Counted from the first letter of the stretch, positions 11,861 through 23,528 are shown. The stretch is DNA of 64,000 bases from Gonatopus flavifemur (GCA_018340375.1 JAFFJZ010000007.1:1488001-1552000), one strand, 5' to 3'. Made by a program: numbers and translations. The notes: generated by a model from the sequence alone, not told the origin.

Positions 11861-12940
11861 CTCAACGTTAGTATGTGTTTTATTTCCAGTGTACATTTGC
11901 TGCACGAGGAAAACTGTATGAGATTGATTACCATTCGTTTTTCTTCTCATCGCGGGCTTAGGGTACACAAAAGCCAGAAATCATTGATATTTAGGAAGAT
12001 GATGGACCATTGTGGGAAAAACAGTATTGCTGGAGAATATTCGTAGTGAATTTACTATGAGTTGATGAATTCACTATGGGAAATGACAATAAAACTACCA
12101 ACATTTAGTATTATTACTACAAATTTTTGGTAACTTCACTGCTAACATTCTTCAGCAATGCTCTTTTTCCCTAAAGTAACCGTCATTTTCCTAAATGTTT
12201 ATAAATGTTATTCAAGTATTGATATCTCTTTTCTTTTCGTGAACTGAATCATGACTCGCGATTTGGTGATCGTTCTTATGTTAACCCATCGTTTCCATGG
12301 CAACGTAAATAGTTGGTTATAATCGGTCTGATTTCAAATGGTGCTTATCACAATTGTGCAATAGCTGTCACCGAATTCTTACTCTTGCTAGTAATCGTTA
12401 CCGTAAACTTTTTTCCGCGTGCAAGTTTGGAGCTTGGTGAATATTTTTCGTTTTTTAAAATCATTCAATGTTAACATACAATTCCAAATGAGATGGATTC
12501 CGCTGCCATAGGTGAGTGTTTCAACAACCTATATTTTCTTAGTAGTTTAATTTTAACAGTTGACTGCAAAAAAAATTAGCTTAAGAGGGTTGAATCCAAC
12601 CCAAGAAAAGTAGGAAAATTTTTAGAAACACATGGGGTTTCTGTAGCGAATTTGATCGAATTCTACAACGTTTGTAGATTTCAAAGATGATTCAATATCT
12701 ATGACTCGGAGAGAGATGTACAATATTTTAAGGAGCAGTCCTCTACCTACGTTGGATGAAAAGTTCACTTTCCTTAAAGGAAAAATCATCGAGATAACGT
12801 GTTGTCCGGATAACAAAACTACAGAGATCTCTAACCTTTTATCTACTTTCAAATGTGTATTTAAAAAGAGATGGTAATCTTCTCAAAGGACCGAAGAACG
12901 ATTTCTCAAAAATAATGAAGAATGGTTAAAACAAGAGGTA

Positions 12941-13850
12941 GTGTTTTGTACTTTCAGGAATCCCCATTCTGTAACTGTTCACACGCAAGTGGGAAGACCT
13001 CTTGTTGAATTCAACGAATGTTCAGAAAGAAGGAAACGTAGGAAAACGGAGGATATCAGAGTAAATACTCCTATCTCAGAGCTGTCTTACGCCACACAAA
13101 TGTGTTTGGGAGCGTCTGGACAGATCGAAGCCGCAAAAATTGTAAAGGATGTTACATCTTCTGATCCTGAGCTTGCCAAAATGTATATGAAAGGTTATCA
13201 AACTTTCAAGCGAAATGAGCCAAAGATGTTGAATGATGAAGATGCTCTAGCTCTCCTAGTAGATGCCGAACTCTCAAAACATCAGTACTGCTCATTGCGT
13301 GAAGCTGATCCGCAGAAATTTCCACCTTATAAAAAAATTCAACTGGCCAAACGCATGTGTTTCCCTGACAAGGAATTTATTCAAATAACAGAAACCTGCG
13401 CTGTTGTGCAACTACAAGCACTTCTTGATCACACAGCTACACGTATTTTAAAGCTACAGAATTCGGTTTTGTCAACTCTATCTGATGAAGAGTCACAAAA
13501 CCTGGTACTTATTTCCAGATGGGGGTTTGATGGGAGCTCTGGCCACTCCTCATACAAACAAGCATATCAAAGTTCGGAAGCTAGTGATTCCGCTGTGTTC
13601 ATTACTTCACTTGTGCCTCTCCGCCTACACTGCAATTCAAAAATAATTTGGCAGAATCCAAGGCCATCATCAACGGGATTTTGTAGGCCAATCAAAATAG
13701 AGTTTGTGAAAGAATCAACTGAAGTTTCGGTTGCAGAGAAGCTACGGGTTGATAATGAAATAGAAAATCTGAGGGCTACTTCTTTCAGAACTGATGAAAA
13801 ACATGTTTCAGTGAAACATGAGATGATTTTTCTATGGTGGACGGGAAGGT
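12941..13850 (+). CDS. Open segment of the RAG1-like gene carrying the first catalytic Asp region
   Basis: This is the longest uninterrupted frame of the RAG1-like pseudogene. Coding similarity continues upstream in the same frame to about 12670 except for the stop at 12875, so the apparent start at 12941 is not a real start. It contains GRPLVEFNECSERRKRRKTE, a helical middle part and RWGFDGSSGHSSYKQ. The frame is lost around 13838-13850, where one base appears missing after HEMIF. Confidence 0.75.
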
Positions 13851-14486
13851 ATGCAATGCCATAACTGAGACAACCTATACCCAGAAGTGCTATATATGTG
13901 GTGCCACATCTAAGGAATTCAACAAAATTGATGATATAGTATCCAGGCCGGTCAAAACCGAAAACCTCCAGTTTGGTTTGTCTTGTCTACACGGCTGGAT
14001 ACGATTTTTTGAGGGCCTCCTGCATTTGTCTTATAAGCTACCTATTCAGAAGTGGCAAGCACGAAAACAAGATAAAGCTTTGGTGGAAGAACGAAAAAAG
14101 GTTGTACAGAAAAGTTTTAAAGAAAAATGTGGCCTCATTGTCGATGTTCCAGGGTTTGGGAACTCAAATGATGGGAATACCGCTAGGCGATTTTCCGCAC
14201 AACCCGAAGTTTCTGCTGAAATCACAGGGATGGATGTCAACCTAATACAACGACTTCATGTAGTATTAGCTACCGTTTCAAGTGGCCATGAAATAGACGT
14301 TGAAAAGTTTCGGAGTTACGCTTTAGACACGGCACGCTACTACGCGACAAAATATCCGTGGTACCCAATGTCACCTACGATGCACAAGTTTTTGATCCAC
14401 GGACCTGAAATCATTGCATCTGCTCTTCTACCTATAGGCCAATTGACTGAGGAAGCACAAGAGGCTCGTAACAAAGATTTTAAAAG
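13834..14486 (+). CDS. Open segment of the RAG1-like gene carrying the zinc and C-terminal catalytic region
   Basis: Continues the product after the frame change. It contains TQKCYICGAT (a zinc-type CxxC as in RAG1), SCLHGWIRFFEGLLHLSYKL (aligned with the RAG1 stretch around its second catalytic Asp), SNDGNTARRF, and HKFLIHGPEIIA followed by EEAQEARNKDFK. It ends at a donor site, AAAAG|GTGAAA, at 14486/14487; reading on gives an immediate stop, so splicing is needed. Confidence 0.75.
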
Positions 14487-14962
14487 GTGAAAATGATGTA
14501 TATCACTTAATAATAGTCTATATTTGTCACAGTGGACTCGACACTTTGAAGGGAAAAATTTGACTTCTCAAGTACTGCAATCAGTTTGATACATTGCACA
14601 ATACGTTTTTGACTACTAGGCAAACTATATATTTATGGTAATCACGAGAATATATGTTCGCGAAGATTGTTTTGTCCTGGTAAGGAATTCGGGGAATTAT
14701 GAATATTCATATACTTTTTTTTATTAATAAGCCACATTGTCCATCCTCTGGAAACATAAATTCATAGACTAGAAAACAATTTTGAGAATCAAGTAAACTT
14801 ATGAAACAGAGGATTTATTCAAAACGTTACACTGATGACCCCAAAGTGCAGCTGCTTTTTGTTTTTCCTTGATTTTGCTTGTCATGTTGAGATCAAAAGC
14901 TTTAACGGTGTCGATGAATACATAATTATATTCAAATATCTTAACAACATTCATTTCCAAAG

Positions 14963-15194
14963 GTACCGAGAGCATCACTTCAGGAAATGCAGTAGAGAAA
15001 AAACGAATGAAGACATTTTTAAATGGTTCCTTTTGAGTTCTGATCCAATGTTATCGAGTAAAAGACAGTTGCCCAAGAAAAAACTCAAGTTTCTCCCTAG
15101 AGACGTGTTAAGCCTGATCAAAACTCCGGATATACTTGATAAAGACAACGTAACTTTCCCATTATCTTCCTCTGAGAGTGGAGCAGAAGACTGA
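14963..15194 (+). CDS. Last exon of the RAG1-like gene
   Basis: It is preceded by the acceptor TTTCCAAAG at 14954-14962. Joined to the previous exon it completes an Arg codon and reads YREHHFRKCSREKTNEDIFK, then LLSSDPMLSSKRQLPKKK, to a stop at 15192. The basic run and the SDP motif resemble the tail that follows the catalytic Glu in this family. Confidence 0.75.
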
Positions 15195-15429
15195 TCTGAG
15201 TAAAAAAAGTGTGGCAAAAGTAAAAACCATTACGATTTCAGTTTTTTATATTATTGTATATATTGTGAATGTATATATCTTTCGATTTAACACATTTGAT
15301 GTGTTAATATCATTCGATAATTAAATTAATAATGATTCAATGTTGGAAATAATAATAATAATGATCATAATAGGAACAACAAAATGGGCCGTTTAGTTCT
15401 TGTTTAATATTAAGTTATGAATGAAGTTT

Positions 15430-16370
15430 TGATTTTTGGCATCCGCCATCCTGAATTTCGGAATTCTGACAACGGATTCGTGATCAGCGATCCCGAAAAC
15501 CCCTGGGTACCGAGTTTGAAGGGAATCCGATGATTTTTACAATTTTCGTCCGCTATATTGGGTCCGTTATTTTGAATTTGGAATTTCAGACCGTGGATTC
15601 GTAATCCGCGACCACAGAAACCCCTGAGTACCGAGTTCGAAGAAAATGCGATGATTTTCTCAATTTTTGTCCACCATATTGGTTCCACCATTCTGAATTT
15701 CAAAATTTTGACAACGGATTCGTAATTGGTGACCCCAAAAACTCCTGGATGCCGAGTTTGAAGAAAATCCGATGATCTTCTCGATTTTATCCCACCATAT
15801 TGGATCCGCCATTCTGAATTTCGAAATGCAGACAACGGATTTGTAATCAGCGACCCCAAAAATCCCTGGGTACCCAATTTGAAAAGAATCCGATAATTTT
15901 TAAAATTTTCGTCCGTCATATTGGATTCGCCATTTTGAATTTTGGAACTCAGACAGCGGATTCGTAATCAGCGACTCCGAAAACCCCTGATCACCAAATT
16001 TGAAAAAAATCCGATGATTTCTTCCAATTTTCGTTCACCATATTGGATCCGCCATTTTAAATTTCGAAATGAGAACAACGGATCCGTAATCAGCGACCCC
16101 AAAAACCGTTGGGTACCCAATTTGAGGAGAATCCGATGATTTTTAAAATTTTCGTCCACCATATTGGATTCGCCATTTTGAATTTTGGAACTCAAACAGC
16201 AGATTCGTAATCAGCGACCCCAAAAACCCCTGATCACCAAGTTTGAAGAAAATCCGATGGTTTCTTTCAATTTTCGTCCGCCATATTGGATCCGCCATTT
16301 TGAATTCTGAAATTCTGACAACGGATTCGTAATCAGTGACCCCATAAACTTCCCGAGTACGAAGTCGCAA
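15430..16370 (-). repeat. Right 121-bp tandem array of the Transib element (about 8 copies, inverted)
   Basis: The same unit as at 11380-11860, now on the minus strand. GCCATTCTGAATTTC-type boxes recur at about 15444, 15566, 15686, 15808, 15929, 16051, 16172 and 16293, again a 121-bp period. Open frames through this array are repeat translations and not genes. With the left array it forms a very large inverted structure around the transposase gene. Confidence 0.85.
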
Positions 16371-17439
16371 GCGAATTTGAGAGCCCCTTATAATTTTGTC
16401 CAGCTTTTTGGCATTTGGCCCCACTGTGCATCACCCGTATTTGTTTATAATTCGTAAAATACATTCCCATAAACAAAAGCGTGTGACAGTGTCATGATGA
16501 TACAATATCAAAAATCTGGATGATGGAGGTTATTCAAATTTCACCAGAAATGAAATGAGCTCTTATAAGTCATGAACGGCTTGCACATAACAAATTTTCA
16601 AGAAACAAACTATGAGAAATTTGATGTGGTTATTACAAAGTTGTTCGTTTATATTTTGGGTTGGTTGTTTTTTCTGTCATAAATGCGGGTAATAGGCCCC
16701 AATTAACATAATTATCGAATCCCTTCCACTTTGGTCCTTTAGGTACTCGATAGAAATTTTTCAAATTTGATACTGCATATTGCAAAAGATCTACCTCAAA
16801 TCTAAATTTCCAATATGTTTGTGTACGAAATATTCAATTCAAATTAAGAATTCATTCATTTGATGATTGGTTTTTATTAGAATATCTCATAATGTCCGCT
16901 TACAGAGACGAATGGAATGCATGGTCTGTAGATTTGAAATTCGATGGTTTGTATAGGAAATACCTGATGCACTTTCAGAATTGTTCCATTTCAACGGTAG
17001 ATTGGTTTTTGTTGGAATTTGTCGTAATGTTAATCTGAAAATGCGCATGTTCGATGAAATCTGAAGCTTCTCTTATGAGTCACAAGATGGCCTTCTTGCC
17101 CCATTGAAACATAAAGGCGAAAACAATTGATCAATGGATTATAAAGAGCTCCAGATCAAGGTTTGGTTGAATTTACAGATGAGTTCCTACTGTAATAGCA
17201 TTCAACGGGAGTTAAACCACCTAAATTTTTGTCACGGGGTGCGTAATCATTGTCTTACCTGGCACGAGATCCTTCTGATGAGGAAAAACCTGATTCGATA
17301 AACACACCTATCGAATCCCATTACGAGAAGAAATTCATCGGATGAGAACAATTGCTCTTGTCACATCACCGATGGTATCCAATACATGTGTCTTGGAAAC
17401 AAGATTTCAAAGGTATTGGTTTTCAACGTTATGGTAAGA

Positions 17440-18060
17440 ATATACTCAAGCCAATTATAAAAATTCTAATCGGAACCAATAGGGTAATACCGATACAGAA
17501 ACTCAGTTCATTCCGATAGAATATTTTATATCAGATTCAATGGGAATATTGATTGCTAATACAAAAAGAACCGATTCAATCCAGTCAAAAAAATTGGTAT
17601 TGGTACCAATCGGAAATTTACGATGCAGATACTCAATTCATTCCAATAGAATTTCCTTTATCGGATTAACTTGGAATTTTCATTATTGATGAAAAAAACG
17701 ATTCAATCCAATTAACAAAAATTTTGTTGGTACACTAACAAAAAAATTTCTTCCAATCAAATAAATAGTTTATTTGTTTTCTCCCCATAAAATATTTCTT
17801 AGGATTAATGGAATCTTTAATCGAATCAAATAATGGAGTGCTTGCCCTAAATAAATTGGTCTTCTGAATAAATAATTTATTCGCCACAAGTAATCAGTTT
17901 TTACATCTAATTGAATATTTAATTTCTACGGATAAATATTTTATGGAGAGAGGACAAATAAATATTTTTTCCAGTGTATCAATTATAAATTTCCGATGCA
18001 GAAACTCAATTTATTTCGATAGGATTTCTCTTCATCGGATTTCTTAACCAGGACTAGTTC
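17440..18060. repeat. Degenerate tandem repeat of about 140 bp (3 copies) split by a foldback element
   Basis: GATGCAGAAACTCAATTCATTCC-like blocks recur near 17494, 17616 and 17995, each followed by a TTTATCGGATT-like block. The third unit is displaced by the element at 17733-17976, so the repeat predates it. 16429-17430 holds nothing I can recognise. Confidence 0.5.
17733..17976. mobile_element. 244-bp foldback element, CACTAACAAAA/CACTGGAAAAA ends, TA duplication
   Basis: The ends are CACTAACAAAAAAATTTC and, reversed, CACTGGAAAAAATATTT, flanked by TA at 17731-17732 and 17977-17978. The arms share TTTATTTGT and CCATAAAATATTT. It lies inside the 140-bp repeat, whose sequence resumes directly after it. 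Confidence 0.65.
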
Positions 18061-18258
18061 AATTTCTACTCGGGTTCATACATCATTCATGAATATTCCA
18101 CAGCTAATTCCATAATTCATGAATTTTCATAATTCTCCTATATTTTTATAACCATCCTCCCATAATCCGCCATTCGACTTCAATCAGGCTTCATAAATTT
18201 TTGCTTTATGTTCATGATAATGATTCTGATGGATTCCGTATGAATGTAATAGAGTATA

Positions 18259-18504
18259 CACGGAGAAAAAAGATCATGGAATGATCGCTAGAAAAGATAG
18301 TAAACTGGTGACAACTACGAATTTCTGCACACAGTCGCTAACAGAGACGAGTAATGATTCCTATTTTGGTATACTATATTGTATTTGAATATACCAAAAT
18401 AGGAATCATTACTCGTCTCTGTTAGCGACTGTGTACAGAAATTCGTAGTTGTCACCAGTTTACTATCTTTTCTAGCGATCATTCCATGATCTTTTTTCTG
18501 CGTG
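18259..18504. mobile_element. 246-bp near-perfect palindrome, CACGGAGAAAAAAG ends, TA duplication
   Basis: The left arm GGTGACAACTACGAATTTCTG...ATACCAAAATAGGAATC reads back almost without change on the right; arms are near 115 bp around a loop near GAATATACC. Ends are CACGGAGAAAAAAG and CTTTTTTCTGCGTG, with TA at 18257-18258 and 18505-18506. It would lie in the intron following the putative exon at 18541-18724 (minus strand). Confidence 0.8.
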
Positions 18505-18540
18505 TAGGAACTGATAAATACTGCACAAACGAATTCGCAC

Positions 18541-18724
18541 CTGTGAAAGTCGTAGACCGTATCTGGTACCACCCAGAACTACATATCCGCCTCCGACATT
18601 TCCTCCTTTCATAGCTCTTGCTGCATCCCCGAGCCATCCTCCAAAACCGCTCTTTTCTTCTGTTTTCTCGGCGCCGCCACTCCCGTCTCCGCCAATGTGG
18701 GGCATTCTTCATCCTTCCTCCACC
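18541..18724 (-). CDS. Putative host 5' coding exon, function unknown
   Basis: This is a GC-rich island in AT-rich surroundings. On the minus strand an acceptor TTTGGTTTCAG precedes 18724, an in-frame stop lies just upstream of ATG at 18705, and 55 codons follow to a donor CAG|GTGCGA at 18541/18540. The peptide starts MPHIGGDGSGGAEKTEEK and continues SGFGGWLGDAARAMKGGN, rich in Gly, with no family I recognise. The exon would carry a short 5' UTR and end in phase 0. No downstream exon was found at lower coordinates; the Transib insertion and foldbacks may lie in its intron. It could instead belong to an unrecognised repeat. Confidence 0.4.
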
Positions 18725-18739
18725 CTGAAACCAAAATCA

Positions 18740-19780
18740 TTTAGTTATTTAAGCAACGGAGTTTCTATTTTCCGGAAATCGTGAAGTGAAATGTGATGAA
18801 TCTCAATCAAATCTTAACCCTGTAATAATGTCATATGGCATTACTGAATGATGTTCATATTCTGTCTTATTCTCTTTTCACAACAACGTCACTCTAAGTA
18901 ATCATACTAATTTTACCAAATTGACCTTTACTAATCAAATTGAATTGATTTACATCAGAGGTCTAGAATGAGTATTGCATTTTGACATGAAGTGAATGAT
19001 TTATATTTTGATCTTAGTCGTATGGGATCAATGGGAACTTGGGACGAAATTATTGTGAGGGTTGGTGAGCACGGTTTATGGTTCAACAAATTTTCTGATA
19101 TATCTTCAATTTTACAAATTTAGTCTTTTGAATTTCTAAATGACCGATTCCTGCAGATTCTTAATGGATATGAGCTTCATGAGAAGAGATATTCCTGTAG
19201 AAAAAATCGATGGATTCCAATAGATTCCGATACAACAAGCATGGTCAGCCTCGTGCTCAATCTTATTTGGGAACGGCAATTCGATGGCGAGCAATCTCGC
19301 AGGTGCAGGGATGTAACGCATGATAGTGGGGTGGTCACGTGATACATGGACATAGCGCTGTCAATGTCAATCGTGTGATTATTCCAACAAAAAAAAACTT
19401 CAAGGAAGTAAAAAAATAACGCCATATCCATGAAAATATGTAAACTTTTCAGAATAACACTTAGAAAGAAATCCTTGGAGAAAAACTCCATCTTTCCTAG
19501 AATTTTATTCATACCTATTCCGTAGAATGGGGTTACTTTGATCCGCGGGTTTACTTTGACAACCACTGTGTTTGTGTATAAAACAATATTTTAAGCGCAG
19601 ATGAGATTCAATTTTCAATTTTGTCCTCACTGGTCAGCAACACAGAAAACTCCTATAAATAATTCTGTTAGCAATGTAACAATCTGTATCGCAAATGAAT
19701 GTGAGAAAAATAGTAAAGACGTAAGTGTAATTTTTTTATTGAATTCATAATATCGGAAAACTTTATCACTAATTTCATCC
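18740..19780. other. No recognisable gene
   Basis: AT-rich sequence with short open frames on the minus strand (for example 19177-19566) that show no domain. No palindrome or terminal repeat stood out. Confidence 0.4.
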
Positions 19781-19783
19781 TTT

Positions 19784-22597
19784 TCTTCACTGAACGAAAT
19801 CTAGGCAGGAGAAATGTATCAAAATTTAGTAAAATCAAGTTGGTACAGAGTAAGAGAGGACAGATATATTCATTGAATTTTATTGGTTGTTATAAAAATG
19901 TTGATAAATAAGGAAAGGCTATAGAAGATCCAATGTGTCGTCTTTTAATATTCTCGTCCCAATAGTGTTGTATCATGTTCCTACAAATGAATGTTATTAT
20001 ATTTATGAAACAGGTTCAATACACATGTTTCCTCAACCTACCAGTGAAAAGACCCTGGTAGAAATTTTGATATGGAAAACATCAGGTCCAGATCAGGCAT
20101 GCCTGATTCCCGTTCAGGGCCTGACTTGAGCATCTGATAAGGCTCTGACAAAAATGTAACGCAGGGAAAAGACAAGGTCCTGACCAGGAAAACCAAACGT
20201 TTCCCAGTCAGGATCTGATCAGGGTAGTAATTGAATTCCCAATCACGACCTCATCTAAGCTATATTCTAACATTCAATTCAATTTTCATGGAATTCACTT
20301 TTCATAAAATTTTTTGGAACTCCCCCAACAAAAGAAATTCTACTGATGATCCGAATAGACCTCAGTTGAACATTTAAAAAAGACAGGTAAATTTCTAAGG
20401 AGTCCTGTGAAAATTTTGAATAGTTTGATACATTCATCGTTCTGAATTGATAAGGTCCTGATTCGGCTGTGTTGTCGTTTATCACATGATTGAAATACGG
20501 ATGAGGCAAGGCAATCCTGATCAGGTTCTGATAGGAATACCATGTCTGAGTTACTGAAAGGGAAAATCTGACTGGGACCTGTCAACAACCTCGCATTACA
20601 TTGTTGTAAGGTCCTAAACAGGATGCCATGTCAGGACCTGATAAAGTGATTAGAAGTTTTCCTTAATTAGGAGTTCCCTATTGCAGCCTTACGAGGGCCA
20701 TGCTTCTAATAGGGAATTCCCTGTCAAATTTCTACTAGGGGATACAAAAATGCACACAATACAAAATCATTGACGAAAAATATTGAGAGACGATAAATTG
20801 AGTCATACATAGCCTTTACGTATTTATCAACATTTTTATAATAACCAACAGAATTCAATGAATATATCTGTCCTCTCTTACTCTGTACCAACTTGATTTT
20901 ACTAAATTTTGATACATCTCTCCTGCCTAGATTTCGTTTAGTGAAGAAAAGCTGATAGAATACCCACGTGCCGTAAGCTAAGTTGACAGATTTTCTAACT
21001 TGTCCCACACGATTTGGACTTTCCTGATCAATATAGATTCCACCTAACTTTCAAACTCTCCCCACAAGTTTATCATCACCCTCACAACGAATTCAACTCA
21101 GAAGATGAGGCTTTGTCCTCAAATTTGAAAATTTCAACATGAAGAGTACTCTTCAATTTGAAAAGTAAAACCATCCGTCGAGCTGCAAGTGAATAATCCA
21201 AGTTTTTTGCAATTCATTTTGAACATTTTTTTGACATATTTTCGATCAAATGAGTTCTTCATGACTCATATTCATTACAAAATTAATATGATCTCTGAGT
21301 TTTTGCCTAGAAGTACTGATGTAAGTATTTGAAGAAAATTCATTTTCACTGCAACAACAAATTACGATTTTTTGACATGTTACAACAGCTATGACTGATT
21401 TACTAATTCATTTTGCACTTACTAACAGATTTTTTGATACACATTATTCAAGAAATAACCACCACACATTTCACAAAAATAATTTATCCATTTTTTGATC
21501 ACATAAATTTAACCTCACATTTGTCAACCGAACTGCAATTTTCACACAGGCTCATAGATTATTATATTCAACCGACGGATGATTGAATCGGATAAACACG
21601 TCACTTTCATTGACCTTTTCTAATGCATCGCGTAGGTACCGGTTTGACGGTACAGAAAAATTATTACTGATACTGAATTTGAATAATTTGCAAGTCTAGT
21701 CTAGTCGGTGTAAGAACTCCGGTAACAGTTTTAACGAAAATATCTTTATATAATATGTTATTGCTGTTATTTGAAAATTTGTAACTCATCAGAATGATAA
21801 GAGAAACATTCTTAATAGTATACAGTCGGAGAAGAATATTTAAAATTCACCAATAACAACGTGATCAAAAATATTTCCGTTAGATCTGTTACCGGACTCC
21901 TCACCCCGACTATACAATATTACTTCAATTTATGATGTCAGAACTCATAACTGGCGTACAGCTGCACTGGTCAAAGCGTCATTCTCTCATTAGGGTTAGG
22001 ATTTTGTGTTAGGTTCGATTCCGCGTGTAGGGCTATGAGATTTTCGCTGTTGACCCCCACAGTTTGAACGCTTGTTATCATTAAATATCTCCATTAAGAT
22101 AATTTCCACCAGGGAGTTCGATTCCTGTAGAACGCGGTTCTAGCAACTGACATCGGAACATATTTCCATACATCTATTGCACATACAGTACGAGATCGAC
22201 AAGGATTCCAATAACTTTTTTTGTGAATTATTCGAAATTATTTTACGATTGCTGTAATATATGGGTAGCGTTCATTTTTCTTATTTCTTTCATCAATTTC
22301 AAAACCAAACTAAGAGATTATATTCATTCGTATGATAATATTATGCAAAAATGAATATTATTTCATAGTCAACTGAATCATTTATGTGCACGTTTAATAT
22401 CATTGTTGGTATACAATGAAAAACCAGTACTGATTCAGGGTTGATGTTAACGTTGACCCAGTACTGGTGAACAACGCCGTACCAGTGTTGATCAGCGTTA
22501 TCATTCCGGGTTTATTCCAACGTTGTTTGCCAACAGTTGGCAGTTGGCAAATAACGTTATTCCAGTACCGGGTCGTTCGTCAATTTCTGCATGGGTG
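19784..22597. mobile_element. Second copy of the 2959-bp element, 5'-truncated and interrupted
   Basis: Matches 4170-6297 in the same order and orientation, including both palindrome arms (19786-20050 and 20741-21180) and the final CTGCATGGG. The left part corresponding to 3339-4165 is absent. A 688-bp element sits in the palindrome loop at 20053-20740. The two copies remain close in 4900-6290 versus 21170-22580, so they share a fairly recent ancestor. Confidence 0.75.
20053..20740. mobile_element. 688-bp CCC...GGG-ended insertion with known empty site
   Basis: It starts CCCTGGTAGAAATTTTGA and ends with the inverse, reading CCCTAGTAGAAATTTGACAG. The first copy of the host element shows the empty site AAAAGATACAAA at about 4437-4448. 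Here GA flanks both ends, a 2-bp duplication. The interior is full of TCCTGATCAGG-like short repeats, with no ORF. Confidence 0.75.
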
Positions 22598-22609
22598 GGA
22601 GCGAGTGTA

Positions 22610-22987
22610 CACTGAGGGAAAGGTTTTCTTCTGACAAATCAACACATTTGGTTGAGCATTTTCAAGAAGTATCATTTCATACAAATAAGACATATTGATT
22701 ATAACCAAACATTGTGTTGAGTCAAGAAATTCATATTTATTAACTATAACCAAATCATTCATTTGATTCAAAGTGATTGAAGTTGATGTGAATGAATATG
22801 AATTCTTGTCAAATTCAGATCTATCGAATCATAATCGGTATGAAGTTGACTCAAAGAGATATGTGGTGTATTCAACAACTATATGATAAAATGAATATTA
22901 GTAAATATTTCTTTGCTCGTATCCAAATATACGATTTGTTTGCTGCGAACAAATCTCATTTGAGTCAACGAATCCTTTTCCTCAGTG
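22610..22987. mobile_element. 378-bp element with CACTGAGGGAAAGG ends, TA duplication
   Basis: The left end CACTGAGGGAAAGGTTTTC and right end CCTTTTCCTCAGTG are inverses and are flanked by TA at 22608-22609 and 22988-22989. The interior has imperfect internal pairing (AAATCAACACATTTGGTTGA and the like). The 93-residue frame across it has no domain. Confidence 0.65.
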
Positions 22988-23528
22988 TATCAGTGTTCGA
23001 GTCAGGAAACCAAAATGATGAAAATGTTCCAATTTCTGCAGAAAAGAAGAAGCAAAGGGCGAAGAAAACTTGATCAACGCAGGAAGAGAAATTCAGATGC
23101 TCTATGAAGAGAGTTTTTTGACATTCAATTGCATTACATGGTCAGGGTTCCCCCAAAATTTGAAGAGTCATTTTCCCTGACTTTCCCTGACTTTCACTGA
23201 CCATGTTCAAAATTTTCCCTGACTCTCAAATAAGTATACCCAGATAGCACACAAGGGGCTTCAAATTGTACCAAACCAATCAATTCGTTTCTATAACTGG
23301 AAATAGCAAATCCAAAATACTTGGAGCAAGTTGGGATAACTTAGGACGCCACTAAGCAAACACAGCTTATAAATGAAATTGTGGAATTGTCATGATTTAT
23401 GATGGAATATTCTTACAATTTACCAGTATATCGCATCGTCACCAAATTCCTTTGAATATGAGTGTGATAAGTACATACATTCTGTCAAAAAAGTACCGGG
23501 AATTCTTGAATAAAACACAAAATATTTT

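Larger units (their letters stand above)
12493..15194 (+). pseudogene. RAG1-core-like Transib transposase, three exons, three lesions
   Basis: Exon 1 is 12493-12511 (start codon, residues MDSAAI). A 114-bp GT-AG intron follows, then exon 2 12626-14486, a 476-bp GT-AG intron, and exon 3 14963-15194. Codon phase agrees across both introns, and the intact product would be near 700 residues, a usual Transib length. Motifs in order: SERRKRRKTEDIR; RWGFDGSSGHSSYKQ, where the Asp corresponds to the first catalytic Asp of RAG1; a zinc-type CYICGA; PGFGNSNDGNTARRF; MHKFLIHGPEII; and EEAQEARNKDFKRYREHH spanning intron 2, corresponding to the region of the last catalytic Glu of RAG1. Lesions: a one-base frame change near 12668, an in-frame stop at 12875-12877, and a one-base loss near 13840. 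The position matching the second RAG1 Asp reads LHGW, with no acidic residue visible there. Confidence 0.85.
10774..16428 (+). mobile_element. Transib-type (RAG1-like) DNA transposon with CACAGTG ends
   Basis: The left end at 10774 begins CACAGTGGGGCCAAATGCC. The right end at 16428 is its exact inverse for 29 bp, then continues with one mismatch for about six more. The 5 bp before the left end and after the right end are both CATCA (10769-10773 and 16429-16433). Transib elements are known for 5-bp target duplications and CAC-starting TIRs related to the V(D)J signal heptamer, and CACAGTG is that heptamer. The interior carries a three-exon gene for a RAG1-core-like protein and two inverted tandem arrays. 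The gene is broken, so this copy is probably not autonomous. Confidence 0.88.

Noticed and set aside
11354..11968. ORFs of 64-88 residues around the left array
   Set aside because: They come from the same tandem unit as the right array and run on both strands.
12622..12852. Minus-strand ORF of 76 residues
   Set aside because: It lies antisense to RAG1-like exon 2, whose plus-strand reading carries the family-like sequence.
15410..16424. ORFs of 169, 75 and 93 residues as genes
   Set aside because: They are translations of the 121-bp tandem array and repeat the same words (SLITNPLSEFRNSEWR and the like).
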